Shown here one piece after another: positions 48,613-59,691 of a stretch of 64,000 nt of DNA. Each line of letters starts with the position of its first letter. The stretch's first letter is position 1. Under the pieces are notes generated by a model. The model had not been told where the DNA came from and ran no database searches. It saw only the letters and a list, made by a program, of their open reading frames with translations. The stretch covers positions 2,302,001 through 2,366,000 of the forward strand of contig NZ_AQUO01000001.1 in NCBI RefSeq assembly GCF_000371965.1, in the 5' to 3' direction. This stretch comes from Paracoccus sp. N5. GTDB taxonomy: Bacteria > Pseudomonadota > Alphaproteobacteria > Rhodobacterales > Rhodobacteraceae. The translations under genes were made by a program, and so were the position numbers.

Positions 48613-50108
48613 TCGGACCGATCCCAGCTGCGGTGCTTTTCGAGATTGCCGAAGCGGGTGAAGCGGCCCTCGAAGGACAGCTCGACCGTGCCGATGGGAC
48701 CGTGGCGCTGCTTGCCGATGATGACCTCGGCCTTGCCGTGGCAGGATTCCATGATCTGCTGCCAGTTCGCCATCTTGTCGAGATCGTGGTCGGCGGGCTT
48801 TTCCCGCTCGCGGTAATATTCCTCGCGGAAGACGAACATGACGATATCGGCGTCCTGCTCGATACTGCCGGATTCGCGCAGGTCGGACAGCTGCGGCCGC
48901 TTGTCCTCGCGGCTCTCGACCTGGCGCGAGAGTTGCGACAGGGCGATGACGGGGATGTCCAGCTCCTTGGCGATGGCCTTCAGGCCCTGGGTGATCTCGG
49001 AAACCTCGTTCACCCGGCTGTCCTTGGCGCTGGCAGCGCGCAAGAGCTGCAGGTAATCGACGATCAGCACGTCGAGCCCCATGGTGCGCTTGAGCTTGCG
49101 GGCGCGGGCGGCGAGCTGGTTGATCGGCAGGGCCGGGGTGTCGTCGATGAACAGCGGGCAGTTCTGCAGGTCATGCGCCGCCTTCACGAAGCGGCGGAAC
49201 TCCTCCTCGGTCATGTCGCCGCGCCGGATCGATTCGCTGGGCACCTCGGCCGCCTCGGACAGGATGCGCGCGGCCAGCTGCTCGGCCGACATCTCGAGGC
49301 TGAAGAAGCCGACGACGCCGCCCGCCACCGTGCCATGGCTGCCGTCGGGCAGCTCGCCCGTCCGGTGCGCCTTGGCGACGTTGAAGGCGATGTTCGTGGC
49401 CAGCGAGGTCTTCCCCATCGAGGGCCGCCCGGCCAGGATGATCAAGTCCGAGCGGTTCAAGCCGCCCATCTTGCCGTCCAGATCGACCAGCCCGGTCGAG
49501 ACCCCGGACAATCCGCCCCCGCGGCTGAACGCGGCATTGGCGGCGTTCAGCGCCCCGGTGACGGCGGCAAGGAAGCTCTGGAAGCCGCGCTCGGCCACGC
49601 CCTGCTCGCCGAGCTTGTAGAGCACCTGCTCGGCTTCCTTGATCTGTTCCTCGGCGGAATCGCTGACCGAGACGGTGGCCGCGCGGGCGGAAATGTCCTG
49701 GCCCAGGTTGATCAACTCGCGCCGCAGGGCGAATTCGCGGATCATCTGGGCATAGTCGCGCGCGGCATGGGACGAGATCGCGGCCCCCGCCAGACGGGCC
49801 AGGTAGGCCGGGCCGCCAAGCTCCTTCAGCCCGGCGTCGTTCTCCATGAAGGCCTTGATGGTGACCGGGCTCGCCAGCGCATTCCGGGCGATGCGCTCGG
49901 CGCTGATCTCGTAGATGCGGCGATGCACCGGGTCGTAGAAATGCCCGGCCTGAATGATGCGCGAGACGTGGTCATAGACCTCGTTATTGGTCAGAAGCGC
50001 GCCCAGGAGTTGCTGCTCGGCCTCGATGGAAAAGGGCACCGCCTGCTCGGCCGCGGCCGAGGCGATTTCACCGGGTTTCCTGATTTCGACGGCGCGCAAC
50101 TCGCTCAT
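48609..50108 (-). CDS. dnaB: replicative DNA helicase DnaB
   Basis: A hexameric 5'-3' helicase at the replication fork. The 499-residue protein has the DnaB N-terminal domain (about residues 25-130, IEAEQQLLGALLTNNEVYDH) and a RecA-like motor with Walker A ILAGRPSMGKTSLATNIAF, Walker B VLIVDYLQLL, and IALSQLSRQVESREDKRPQL. No intein is present and the length is standard. In Rhodobacterales it commonly sits near radA/alr; here a DUF486 gene follows. Confidence 0.96.
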   Translation of the reverse strand: MSELRAVEIRKPGEIASAAAEQAVPFSIEAEQQLLGALLTNNEVYDHVSRIIQAGHFYDPVHRRIYEISAERIARNALASPVTIKAFMENDAGLKELGGPAYLARLAGAAISSHAARDYAQMIREFALRRELINLGQDISARAATVSVSDSAEEQIKEAEQVLYKLGEQGVAERGFQSFLAAVTGALNAANAAFSRGGGLSGVSTGLVDLDGKMGGLNRSDLIILAGRPSMGKTSLATNIAFNVAKAHRTGELPDGSHGTVAGGVVGFFSLEMSAEQLAARILSEAAEVPSESIRRGDMTEEEFRRFVKAAHDLQNCPLFIDDTPALPINQLAARARKLKRTMGLDVLIVDYLQLLRAASAKDSRVNEVSEITQGLKAIAKELDIPVIALSQLSRQVESREDKRPQLSDLRESGSIEQDADIVMFVFREEYYREREKPADHDLDKMANWQQIMESCHGKAEVIIGKQRHGPIGTVELSFEGRFTRFGNLEKHRSWDRSE

Positions 50109-50234
50109 GCCCTGCTCTCCGACCTTCGACTCGGCTGGGGGCCGTTATCCACCTTATGCGCCCCGCGGTCCATCGGGATATGTTGTGGATAAGCTGTGGG
50201 CGGATTGCTGCCCTTGCGCGGGTGGCGAGGGCGG

Positions 50235-50312
50235 CATGGGTATTTGGGCAACAGAGAAGACCGAGGCGGCGCCCAGTTCTTCTTCGTTCCTCAAATACCC
50301 ATTGCAACCGTG
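50235..50312. repeat. palindromic GGRTATTT/GAGAAG repeat between dnaB and pyrE
   Basis: ATGGGTATTTGGGCAACAGAGAAG on the left is mirrored by CTTCTTCG...CAAATACCCAT on the right, with about 20 bp between. It lies downstream of pyrE and upstream of dnaB (both minus strand), like the copy at 10298-10364. Confidence 0.65.
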
Positions 50313-50335
50313 CAGCCGGGCCGGACCGGGCCAGT

Positions 50336-51007
50336 TCAAGGATGGGCAGCCTGCCAGGCGCGCGGGTCAGTCAGGAAGCGTTCGACCTCGGCCAGGGTTT
50401 CTGCATCGTAGAAACCTTGCGCCTTGGCTTCGGCCAGCACGTCCCACCAGGTGCAGAGATGGTGCAACTGCACGCCGTGATCGGCCAGGCGCTGCGTGGT
50501 CTCGGGGAAGATGTCGTAATAGAAGATCACCGCGGTATGGCCGCAGGTCGCGCCGGTCTCGCGGATCGCATCGACGAAGCTCAGCTTCGAGCCGCCGTCG
50601 GTGGTCAGGTCCTCGACCAGCAGCACGCGCTGGCCCTCGGTCATCGCGCCCTCGATGCGGGCATTGCGGCCATAGCCCTTGGGCTTCTTGCGCACATAGG
50701 TCATCGGCAGTTCCAGCCGTTCCGCGACCAGGGCCGCGAAGGGGATGCCCGCCGTCTCGCCGCCGGCGATATTGTCGAAGGCGTCGAAGCCCGCGTCGCG
50801 CAGCACGGTCGCCGCCATGAAGTCCATCAGCGTCGAGCGGATGCGCGGGAAGCTGATCAGCTTGCGGCAGTCGATATAGGTCGGCCCCTTCAGGCCCGAG
50901 GCATAGGTATAGGGCTCGGCCGCGTTGAAATGCACCGCCTTGATTTCCAGCAGCATGCGGGCGGTCAGCTGGGCGATCTCCTCGCGCGGGGGGAAGGGCA
51001 GGGTCAT
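50336..51007 (-). CDS. pyrE: orotate phosphoribosyltransferase
   Basis: Joins orotate and PRPP to OMP in pyrimidine synthesis. The 223-residue protein has the PRPP-binding motif VLLVEDLTTDGGSKLSFVDA (about residues 128-147) and the segments YASGLKGPTYIDCRKLISFP and MTYVRKKPKGYGRNARIEG, with the catalytic Lys. Its ATG overlaps the pyrC stop by 4 bp. A palindromic repeat follows downstream. Confidence 0.95.
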   Translation of the reverse strand: MTLPFPPREEIAQLTARMLLEIKAVHFNAAEPYTYASGLKGPTYIDCRKLISFPRIRSTLMDFMAATVLRDAGFDAFDNIAGGETAGIPFAALVAERLELPMTYVRKKPKGYGRNARIEGAMTEGQRVLLVEDLTTDGGSKLSFVDAIRETGATCGHTAVIFYYDIFPETTQRLADHGVQLHHLCTWWDVLAEAKAQGFYDAETLAEVERFLTDPRAWQAAHP

Positions 51008-52047
51008 GCGGGGTCCTCGACGTGCCAGTAGAGCGGGAAGCCGGGGTCGAAGACGGTGACGGTCTCGTCCCCGGCGTTGATATGGGTCGGATAGGGCGCG
51101 GGCGTGTCGCGCCGGACCAGCCGGATGCGGTCCTCGTTCGCGGGCAGGCGGTAGAAGGCGGCGCCGTTGAGCGCGGTGAAGCCTTCCAGCCGGTCCAGCG
51201 CGCCGTCATCCTCGAAGACCTGGGCCAGGATCGACATGGTGTTCGGCGCGGTGAAGCAGCCGGCGCAGCCGCAGGCCGATTCCTTGGCGCGGTCCGGATG
51301 CGGCGCCGAGTCGGTGCCGAGGAAGAAGCGCGTATCGCCCGAGGTTGCCGCGCGGCGCAGCGCCAAGCGATGCGTCTCGCGCTTGGCGACCGGCAGGCAG
51401 TAGTAATGCGGGCGGATGCCGCCGACCAGGATATGGTTGCGGTTGATGACCAGGTGATGGGTGGTGATCGTCGCGCCGATGTCCTGGTTCGCGCTGACGT
51501 AATCCACGCCGTCCGCGGTGGTGATATGTTCCATCACCACGCGCAGCCCGGGCGTGGCGCGGCGGATCGGGTCCAGCACCCGGTCGATGAACACCGCCTC
51601 GCGGTCGAAGATGTCCACCGCCGGGTCGGTGACCTCGCCATGGAAGCACAGCGGGATGCCGGCTTCGGCCATGGCCTCCAGCACACCGCGCACCTTGTCG
51701 AAATCGCGCACGCCCGAGGCCGAGTTGGTCGTCGCCCCGGCCGGATAGAGCTTCACCGCCGCGATGATCCCGTCGCGATGCGCGGCGACCACGTCGGCGG
51801 GATCGGTCGCCTCGGTCAGATAGAGCGTCATCAGCGGACGCAACGTCACCTCGGGCCCCAGCGCGGCCCGGATCCGGTCGCGGTAAGCCGCGGCCTGCGC
51901 CCCGGTCACCACCGGCGGCACCAGGTTCGGCATGATGATCGCCCGGCCGAAATGGCCGGAATATGAAGCCACTGCCTGCAGCATGTCACCGTCGCGCAGG
52001 TGCAGGTGCCAGTCGTCGGGGCGTCGAAGCGTAAGCGATTTGTTCAT
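51004..52047 (-). CDS. pyrC: dihydroorotase (class II)
   Basis: A zinc amidohydrolase closing carbamoyl-aspartate to dihydroorotate. The 347-residue enzyme has the metal motif DDWHLHLRDGDML (HxH, about residues 14-18), the carbamylated Lys in IAAVKLYPAGATTN (about 99), His ligands in GVDYVSANQDIGATITTHHL, and the catalytic Asp in FFLGTDSAPH. These features and the length place it in the E. coli type. The start at 52047 is preceded by AGGGACGG. It forms an operon with pyrE. Confidence 0.95.
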   Translation of the reverse strand: MNKSLTLRRPDDWHLHLRDGDMLQAVASYSGHFGRAIIMPNLVPPVVTGAQAAAYRDRIRAALGPEVTLRPLMTLYLTEATDPADVVAAHRDGIIAAVKLYPAGATTNSASGVRDFDKVRGVLEAMAEAGIPLCFHGEVTDPAVDIFDREAVFIDRVLDPIRRATPGLRVVMEHITTADGVDYVSANQDIGATITTHHLVINRNHILVGGIRPHYYCLPVAKRETHRLALRRAATSGDTRFFLGTDSAPHPDRAKESACGCAGCFTAPNTMSILAQVFEDDGALDRLEGFTALNGAAFYRLPANEDRIRLVRRDTPAPYPTHINAGDETVTVFDPGFPLYWHVEDPA

Positions 52048-52185
52048 GCCGTCCCTGTATACCGGGCGTGGCTGCAAGGCCATAGGGCAATGGGCGGGAC
52101 CAAAGAAGCACTTGGCAATCGCCCAGCCAGAGAGCAATTTTATTTCAACCGCTCTTCTCGAAGGGATTCGGATGTGTTCGGATTG

Positions 52186-52485
52186 ATGAACCAGACCAGC
52201 ATGCAGGTGCCGCTTCTGCTTTGGCAGCAGATGGCGCGCATGGCTTGGGAATCGCAGATGGTGATCGCGTGGCGCACCGCCGGAATGATGGGCCTGGTGC
52301 GCCAGGACGCCGAGGAGCCGCAGCGCATGGTCATCGAAAAGGCCAATGCGGCGTCCGAGGCCATGCATGCCGCGTTGCGCGCCGCCGGGCGCGGCGAGCG
52401 TGCCGACAAGGTCATGGCGGCGGCGCTGCGGCCCTATCGCCGCCGCACCAAGGCCAATGTCAAGCGGCTGTCGCGCAAGGGCTGA
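52186..52485 (+). CDS. small phasin- or 'antifreeze'-type conserved protein
   Basis: A 99-residue, all-helical, Met- and Ala-rich protein (LLLWQQMARMAWESQMVIAW, GMMGLVRQDAEEPQRMV, ALRPYRRRTKANVKRLSRKG). Short proteins with this pattern and a basic RRRTxANxxRL ending are widespread in Rhodobacterales, under names such as antifreeze or phasin-like, without known function. ATG at 52186 is taken. An in-frame GTG at 52174 has the better ribosome site (AAGGGA), so four more residues are possible. Confidence 0.7.
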   Translation: MNQTSMQVPLLLWQQMARMAWESQMVIAWRTAGMMGLVRQDAEEPQRMVIEKANAASEAMHAALRAAGRGERADKVMAAALRPYRRRTKANVKRLSRKG

Positions 52486-52509
52486 CCGCCGCCAGGGCCT
52501 GGAATGCAA

Positions 52510-52532
52510 AACGCGCCCCAAGCGGGGCGCGT
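52510..52532. terminator. bidirectional hairpin between the phasin-like gene and gap
   Basis: Stem ACGCGCCCC / GGGGCGCGT with loop AAGC and a following CTGCTTTG; A-rich before the stem. It separates two convergent genes. Confidence 0.7.
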
Positions 52533-52555
52533 CTGCTTTGTCGCGGGCGCGGATC

Positions 52556-53557
<1,002 letters not shown>

Positions 53558-53750
53558 GGGGGTTCCTCCGCCGCTGATGAAGTTTCGCGCTGCAAATAGC
53601 CCGGCTTGCGGGGGAAATGCAAATGGGCTGCGCGATGTTTGCGACCAAACTGCGCCGAAACCGCATCGCGCGGCGCGATCGCGCGACGGCCCCGCAGTTG
53701 CGGCCGGCCCCCCAAGCCACTAGAACCCCGGCAAACACCAGGAGTTTCCG

Positions 53751-55067
<1,317 letters not shown>

Positions 55068-55126
55068 CCGCGCATTCGCATATCTGTGCCAGATTGCCCC
55101 CGACGACAGATGAATCGGGGGCAAAC

Positions 55127-56167
55127 ATGGGTGTTCCGGCAATCGGCGGGTTACAACTGACCCCGCGCCAGAAGGCGGCGGTGATCGTGCGGCTGTTGCT
55201 TGCCGAAGGCGACGACATCGACCTGGCCCGGCTGCCGCCGGGGCTGCAGACCGACCTGGCGCAGGAAATGGCGCTGATGGGCATCATCGACCGCGACACG
55301 CGCAACGCCATCGTGGCGGAATTCTGCGACCGGCTGGAATCCGTCGGCCTGTCCTTCCCGGGCGACATCGACGGCACGCTGGACCTGCTGGACGGCCATC
55401 TCTCCCCCGATACCACAGACCGGCTGCGGCGCATGGCGGCGCTGAACGGCGACGGCGACCCCTGGGACCGCATCGCGGTCATGGCGCCGACGCTGCTGGC
55501 CGAACTGGCCCGCACCGAGGCGGTCGAGATCGCGGCGGTGATGTTTTCCAAGCTGCCGGTGCCGCGCGCGGCCGAGGTCTTCGGCCTGCTCGACCCGCAG
55601 CTCGCGCGCCAGATCGCCTATGCCATGTCGCTGACCGGCGGCATCGAGGCGGCGGCGCTGCAAAGGATCGGCAAGGCGCTGATCCAGGCCGCCGACGCCG
55701 TGCCGCAGCCGCCGTTGCAGGGCAAGGCCGGCGAAAAGGTCGGGGCGATCCTGAACTTCTCGCCCTCGACCATGCGCGACAGCGTGCTGGCCGGGCTCGA
55801 TGACGACGATGCCGGTTTCGCCGGCGAAGTGCGCAAGACGATCTTCACCTGGGCGCATGTGCCGCATCGCGTCGATCCACGCGACATTCCCCGCCTCACG
55901 CGCGAGGTGGACAATGCCGTGCTGCTCAAGGCTCTGGCCGGCGCCAGGGGCGAGGCGCGCGAGACGGTCGATTTCATCCTTGGCGGCATCTCCAGCCGGC
56001 TTGCCGAGACGATGCGCGAGGAAATGGAGGCGCTCGGCAAGATCTCGGTCCGGGACGCCGAGGCGGCGATGGACGAGGTCGTCGCGACCATCCGCCGGAT
56101 GGAGGCGGCGGGCGACCTTTTCCTGATCTCGCCCGAGCCCGAAGAGGACGAGCCGCCCGCGGCCTGA
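55127..56167 (+). CDS. orphan FliG-like protein
   Basis: A 346-residue soluble protein with FliG organisation. The N terminus GLQLTPRQKAAVIVRLLLAE matches the FliG-N start. A middle part is followed by a C-terminal armadillo-like domain with DPRDIPRLTREVDNAVLLKALAGARGE (written in family terms: a Dx3 helix, then LLKAL) and ISSRLAETMREEMEALGKIS-VRDAEAAMDEVVATIRRM, the FliG motor-interaction region. The acidic end EPEEDEPPAA is atypical. No flagellar genes are adjacent, so either a relocated fliG of a flagellar system elsewhere or a repurposed relative. Start at 55127. Confidence 0.75.
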   Translation: MGVPAIGGLQLTPRQKAAVIVRLLLAEGDDIDLARLPPGLQTDLAQEMALMGIIDRDTRNAIVAEFCDRLESVGLSFPGDIDGTLDLLDGHLSPDTTDRLRRMAALNGDGDPWDRIAVMAPTLLAELARTEAVEIAAVMFSKLPVPRAAEVFGLLDPQLARQIAYAMSLTGGIEAAALQRIGKALIQAADAVPQPPLQGKAGEKVGAILNFSPSTMRDSVLAGLDDDDAGFAGEVRKTIFTWAHVPHRVDPRDIPRLTREVDNAVLLKALAGARGEARETVDFILGGISSRLAETMREEMEALGKISVRDAEAAMDEVVATIRRMEAAGDLFLISPEPEEDEPPAA

Positions 56168-56283
56168 TCTTGCCACGGGGCGCCAGTCGCTGCTAACGGC
56201 TTGCCTGACAGGCGGCGCTGGCCTGAAAGCGGGCAGTGCCGCGGCTGGCGGCCGGGTCACGGACGCGCCATGGAAAGGAAGCC

Positions 56284-56427
56284 ATGACCAATCAGATCGC
56301 TATCGTCCTGCTGGTGCTGGTGCTGGCGCTTTTTGCCGCCGACGCGCTGGTGCTGCATTGGAACCTGCCGCTGTTCCTGGGCAAGGAATTCGCCGGGCTG
56401 ATCGAGTATCTCAGCTTCTGGCGCTAG
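56284..56427 (+). CDS. 47-residue conserved membrane protein
   Basis: MTNQIAIVLLVLVLALFAAD at the start forms one membrane helix. A second hydrophobic region (LPLFLGKEFAGLIEYLSFWR) ends in an amphipathic segment. AAGGAAG precedes the ATG. Short proteins with this MTN...IEYL.FWR pattern seem to occur across Rhodobacterales; function unknown. It follows the FliG-like gene by 116 bp. Confidence 0.65.
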   Translation: MTNQIAIVLLVLVLALFAADALVLHWNLPLFLGKEFAGLIEYLSFWR

Positions 56428-56744
56428 GCTGGTTTCGCAGATCGAGCGACAGTGCCGCCCATCGGTGGCCAGCAGCGCGTTCCCGCGTCGCGCGGCGTCC
56501 AGCGCCAATAGCGCCAGAAATGCGGCATGGTTTTGTGCTTGTTCCGCTCCCGGTCTCGACCGTCTCGCGGCGACAATCGCTGGCCGATTTCCGCGAGCCG
56601 TCCGGCCTCTTCGCGCGAGGCCCAGACCCGGTTCCCGAGGCATTCCGACCCTGCCGGCGAAGCGCGACGGCCCAAGGGCCCTGGCCGAGAATCCGTTTGG
56701 TTGGGATTGCACTTGCCTCGCGATCAAGGTAAACGAGACGGCAC
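56428..56744. other. 317-bp intergenic region before tRNA-Gly, no gene seen
   Basis: Open frames exist on both strands but have erratic codon use, many Arg/Trp/Cys codons and no recognisable motif. The last 60 bp should hold the tRNA-Gly promoter; TTGGGATTGC and CGATCAAGGT are weak candidates only. No hairpin terminator was evident. Confidence 0.4.
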
Positions 56745-56818
56745 GCGGGCGTAGCTTAATGGCAAAGCTTCTGGTTCCCAACCAGATGACGAGGGTTCGA
56801 TTCCCTTCGCCCGCTCCA
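56745..56818 (+). tRNA. tRNA-Gly(CCC)
   Basis: A complete 74-nt cloverleaf including encoded CCA. Acceptor stem GCGGGCG/CGCCCGC, D-arm with AGCTTAATGGCAAAGCT, anticodon stem TCTGG/CCAGA around TTCCCAA (anticodon CCC, glycine), T-arm GAGGG-TTCGATT-CCCTT, discriminator T. Confidence 0.95.
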
Positions 56819-56919
56819 GATCTCCGCGCAGTTTGTTGATTTTCCCACAGCTTTTGCTGGTCTGGCGAGGGCGCCGATGGGCATGCGTTCGCCTGCTGTT
56901 CCAGGTCCAAAACATTGAA

Positions 56920-58638
56920 TCAGGCGCGGATTCCCTTGAAGCGGTCTTGCCATTCGTCGCGGCTCTCGTCGCTGATCTTGGCGAAAAGCACCTCGGGCAC
57001 GGTGAAGGCATGGCCGGCGGGCAGGGCCTGCAGCGCGGCCGCGACATCGCCGGGCCAGCGACGGTCCCGGGTCTGCATCGCGGCCAGCATGGCATCGGCG
57101 GCGAAGGGGATGAAGGGGGCCGAAAGCACGGCATAGAGCCGGATCAGGTTCAGGCCCAGGCGGACCTGCATCGCGGCCTTGTCCGGGTCGGTCTTGAAGG
57201 TGGACCAGGGCGCGGCGGATTGCAGGTATTCGTTGCCCAGAACCCAGATCGCGCGCAGTTCGGCGGCGGATTTGCGGATCTCGGTATGGTCCATGAAGCC
57301 TTCATAGGCGCGGATGCGGGCGGTCAGTGCCTCGATCAGCGCCGATTCCTCGGGGCCGTAGCTGCCGCCTTCGGGGATGGTCTCGCCGAATTTGCTGCGG
57401 CAGAACTTGGTGATGCGGCTGACGAAATTCCCCAGCACGTCGGCCAGGTCCTTGTTCACCGACTGCTGGAAATTCTCCCAGGTGAACTCGCTGTCGCCGG
57501 ATTCGGGGGCGTGCGACAAGAGCCACCAGCGCCAGTAATCGGCGGGCAGGATCGACAGCGCCTGGTCCATGAACACGCCGCGGCCCTGGCTGGTCGAGAA
57601 CTGGCCGCCGTCATAAGTCAGGTAATTGAAGGACTTGATGTAGTCCACCAGCTTCCAGGGCTCGCCCGAGCCGATAATCGTGGCCGGGAAGCTGAGCGTG
57701 TGGAAGGGCACGTTATCCTTGCCCATGAACTGGGTATAGGTCACGTCCTCGGCGCCCTCGTCGAGCCGCCACCAGCGGCGCCAGGCGCTGTCGGGCTCGC
57801 CCCGCTTGTCGGCACCCTCGGCGGTGGCGGCGATATATTCGATGGGTGCGTCGAACCAGACGTAGAAGACCTTGCCCTCCATCCCCGGCCAGGGCTGGTC
57901 GCCCTTTTTCACCGGAATGCCCCAGTCGAGGTCGCGGGTGATGCCGCGGTCCTGCAGCCCGTCGCCGTCGTTGAGCCATTTCCTCGCGATCGAGGTGGTC
58001 AGGATCGGCCAGTCGGTCTTGCTGTCAAGCCATTGGGAAATCTGGTCTTTCAGCGCGCGCTGGCGCAGGTAGAGGTGCTTGGTGGCGCGGATTTCCAGGT
58101 TGGTGCTGCCGCTGATGGCGCTGCGCGGCTCGATCAGGTCGGTCGGGTCGAGCTGCTTGGTGCAGTTCTCGCACTGGTCGCCGCGGGCCTTGTCATAGCC
58201 GCAGTTCGGGCAGGTGCCCTCGATATAGCGGTCGGGCAGGAAGCGGCCGTCGTCGATGGAATAGACCTGCTTTTCCTCGACCTCGGAGATCCAGCCGTTC
58301 TCGTCCAGCTTGCCGGCGAAATGCTGGGTCAGGACGTGGTTGCGCTCGCTGGAGGAACGGCCGAAATGGTCGAAGGACAGGCCGAAGTCGCGGGCGATTT
58401 CCGCCTGGATTTCGTGCATTTCCGCGCAATAGACCGGCACCGGCTTGCCGGCCTTCTTCGCCGCGAGCTCGGCCGGGGTGCCGTGTTCGTCGGTGGCGCA
58501 GATGAACATCACCTCATGGTCGCGGGCGCGCAGGTAGCGGGCATAGAGGTCGGCCGGAAGCTGCGAGCCGACCAGGTTGCCGAGGTGCTTGATCCCGTTG
58601 ATATAGGGGATTGCCGAGGTGATGAGATGCCGGGCCAT
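56920..58638 (-). CDS. metG: methionyl-tRNA synthetase
   Basis: Charges tRNA-Met. The 572-residue class I enzyme begins MARHLITSAIPYINGIKHLGNL (HIGH-type HLGN motif near residue 18). It has an inserted zinc domain with two CxxC pairs (CPNCGYDKARGDQCENC, about residues 145-161). The KMSKS loop is represented by FSTSQGRG, normal in this subgroup. There is an anticodon-binding helical domain and no C-terminal EMAP tail. Its leader contains the third 11-bp array (58781-58824) in the gene's orientation. A tRNA-Gly gene lies convergently just beyond its end. Confidence 0.95.
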   Translation of the reverse strand: MARHLITSAIPYINGIKHLGNLVGSQLPADLYARYLRARDHEVMFICATDEHGTPAELAAKKAGKPVPVYCAEMHEIQAEIARDFGLSFDHFGRSSSERNHVLTQHFAGKLDENGWISEVEEKQVYSIDDGRFLPDRYIEGTCPNCGYDKARGDQCENCTKQLDPTDLIEPRSAISGSTNLEIRATKHLYLRQRALKDQISQWLDSKTDWPILTTSIARKWLNDGDGLQDRGITRDLDWGIPVKKGDQPWPGMEGKVFYVWFDAPIEYIAATAEGADKRGEPDSAWRRWWRLDEGAEDVTYTQFMGKDNVPFHTLSFPATIIGSGEPWKLVDYIKSFNYLTYDGGQFSTSQGRGVFMDQALSILPADYWRWWLLSHAPESGDSEFTWENFQQSVNKDLADVLGNFVSRITKFCRSKFGETIPEGGSYGPEESALIEALTARIRAYEGFMDHTEIRKSAAELRAIWVLGNEYLQSAAPWSTFKTDPDKAAMQVRLGLNLIRLYAVLSAPFIPFAADAMLAAMQTRDRRWPGDVAAALQALPAGHAFTVPEVLFAKISDESRDEWQDRFKGIRA

Positions 58639-58940
58639 GTGTCGCGTCCTAAGGGGTCGGCGCTCTGTCTAGCCGCGATGGCGGGCGATGGAAAGTGCGC
58701 GCGTTGCAAGCCGGGCTTGCGCAACGGTTCCGGGGCCGATGCGCCGGAAAGCCGGGAAAAGCTGGGGTTTCGGGCTGTGCTGGCGGTGCAGCGCGCGTAC
58801 ACGGGCCGTACACCGCGCGTGCACCGGCCCGGCATCGCGGCGAGGCTGCGCCCCTCGATGGGGCGCGTCAGGCGCTCCCCCCGGGATATTTCCGACAAGA
58901 GAGAAAGCCGGGGCGGTGTCCTGCTGCGGCGCGTCTTGGC
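58639..58940 (-). promoter_or_regulatory. metG upstream region with 11-bp array and GGRTATTT repeat
   Basis: No gene in these 302 bp. On the minus strand the array at 58824-58781 reads GTGCACGCGCG, GTGTACGGCCC, GTGTACGCGCG, CTGCACCGCCA, followed by GCACAGCCCGAAACCCCAGC. It lies 143 bp before the metG ATG. On the plus strand, 58880-58905 holds the dispersed motif GGGATATTTCCGACAAGAGAG. Confidence 0.75.
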
Positions 58941-59549
58941 TCAGCGGCGGCGGTCGCGGCGCGAGCTCATCGGCTGGAAGGCCACGCCGACATGGGCCTC
59001 GCAATAGGGTTTGCCGGGGACCGAGGGCAGGCCACAGAACCAGAACTTGTCGGTCGCCGGGTCGCCGATCGGCCATTTGCAGGTCCGCTCGGTCAGCTCC
59101 ATCAGCGTCAGCTTGCGGGCGCGCTTTTCCACCTCGCGCACCGAGGCCAGCGCCTCGGGGCTGATCTCGTTGGCCGAGGGTTGCGGCGGCAGCGGCTGGC
59201 CCGAGGGGACCAGCGTGCGGCGGTTGAAGCCGGGCGCGGCCGGGGCTGCGGCCTGTTCCGGCGCGGGCTCGGCCGCCGGGGCCGCGGCCCGGGGCTGCGG
59301 CGCGGGCTCGGGTGCCGCCGGTTTCGGCGCGGGCTCCGGCGCCGGCGCCGCCGCGACGGCGGGCTTCGGCGCCGGTTCGGGTGCCGCTGCCTCGGCTTCG
59401 TCGCTGCGATTCGACAGGCCCAGCCGGTGGACCTTGCCGATCACCGCGTTGCGGGTGACGCCGCCCAGCTCCTTGGCGATCTGGCTGGCCGATTGTCCCT
59501 CGGCCCACATGCGTTTCAGCGTCTCGACGCGCTCGTCGGTCCAGGACAT
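58941..59549 (-). CDS. gcrA: GcrA cell cycle regulator
   Basis: An alphaproteobacterial sigma70-associated regulator that acts at methylated GANTC promoters. The 202-residue protein has the N-terminal HTH MSWTDERVETLKRMWAEGQS with ASQIAKELGGVTRNAVIGKV, a long Ala/Pro/Glu linker (about residues 55-125) of PAPEPAPKPA-type repeats, and the conserved C-terminal segment TCKWPIGDPATDKFWFCG. The start at 59549 gives the standard MSWTDERVE N terminus with GAAAGGC upstream. Confidence 0.93.
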   Translation of the reverse strand: MSWTDERVETLKRMWAEGQSASQIAKELGGVTRNAVIGKVHRLGLSNRSDEAEAAAPEPAPKPAVAAAPAPEPAPKPAAPEPAPQPRAAAPAAEPAPEQAAAPAAPGFNRRTLVPSGQPLPPQPSANEISPEALASVREVEKRARKLTLMELTERTCKWPIGDPATDKFWFCGLPSVPGKPYCEAHVGVAFQPMSSRRDRRR

Positions 59550-59691
59550 GACTTGCCTTTCCTGCACCGGCTGCGGTCCCGGTGCCCTTCGTGTTCACGG
59601 CTGCTTCCCGGCTTCAATTCCGCCGGGCCCGGGCTTAAATCCGGGGATAGCCAGATTTACCCGTCCGCCGCCGCAAATTCAAGGAGCGCCG

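Noticed and set aside
56428..56744. Possible gene fragment upstream of tRNA-Gly
   Set aside because: Frames on both strands have odd codon use and no recognisable protein.
59220..59410. Repeat array in the gcrA region as a possible CRISPR
   Set aside because: The repetition is the Pro/Ala/Glu codon pattern of the GcrA linker, in frame and imperfect, with no spacers.
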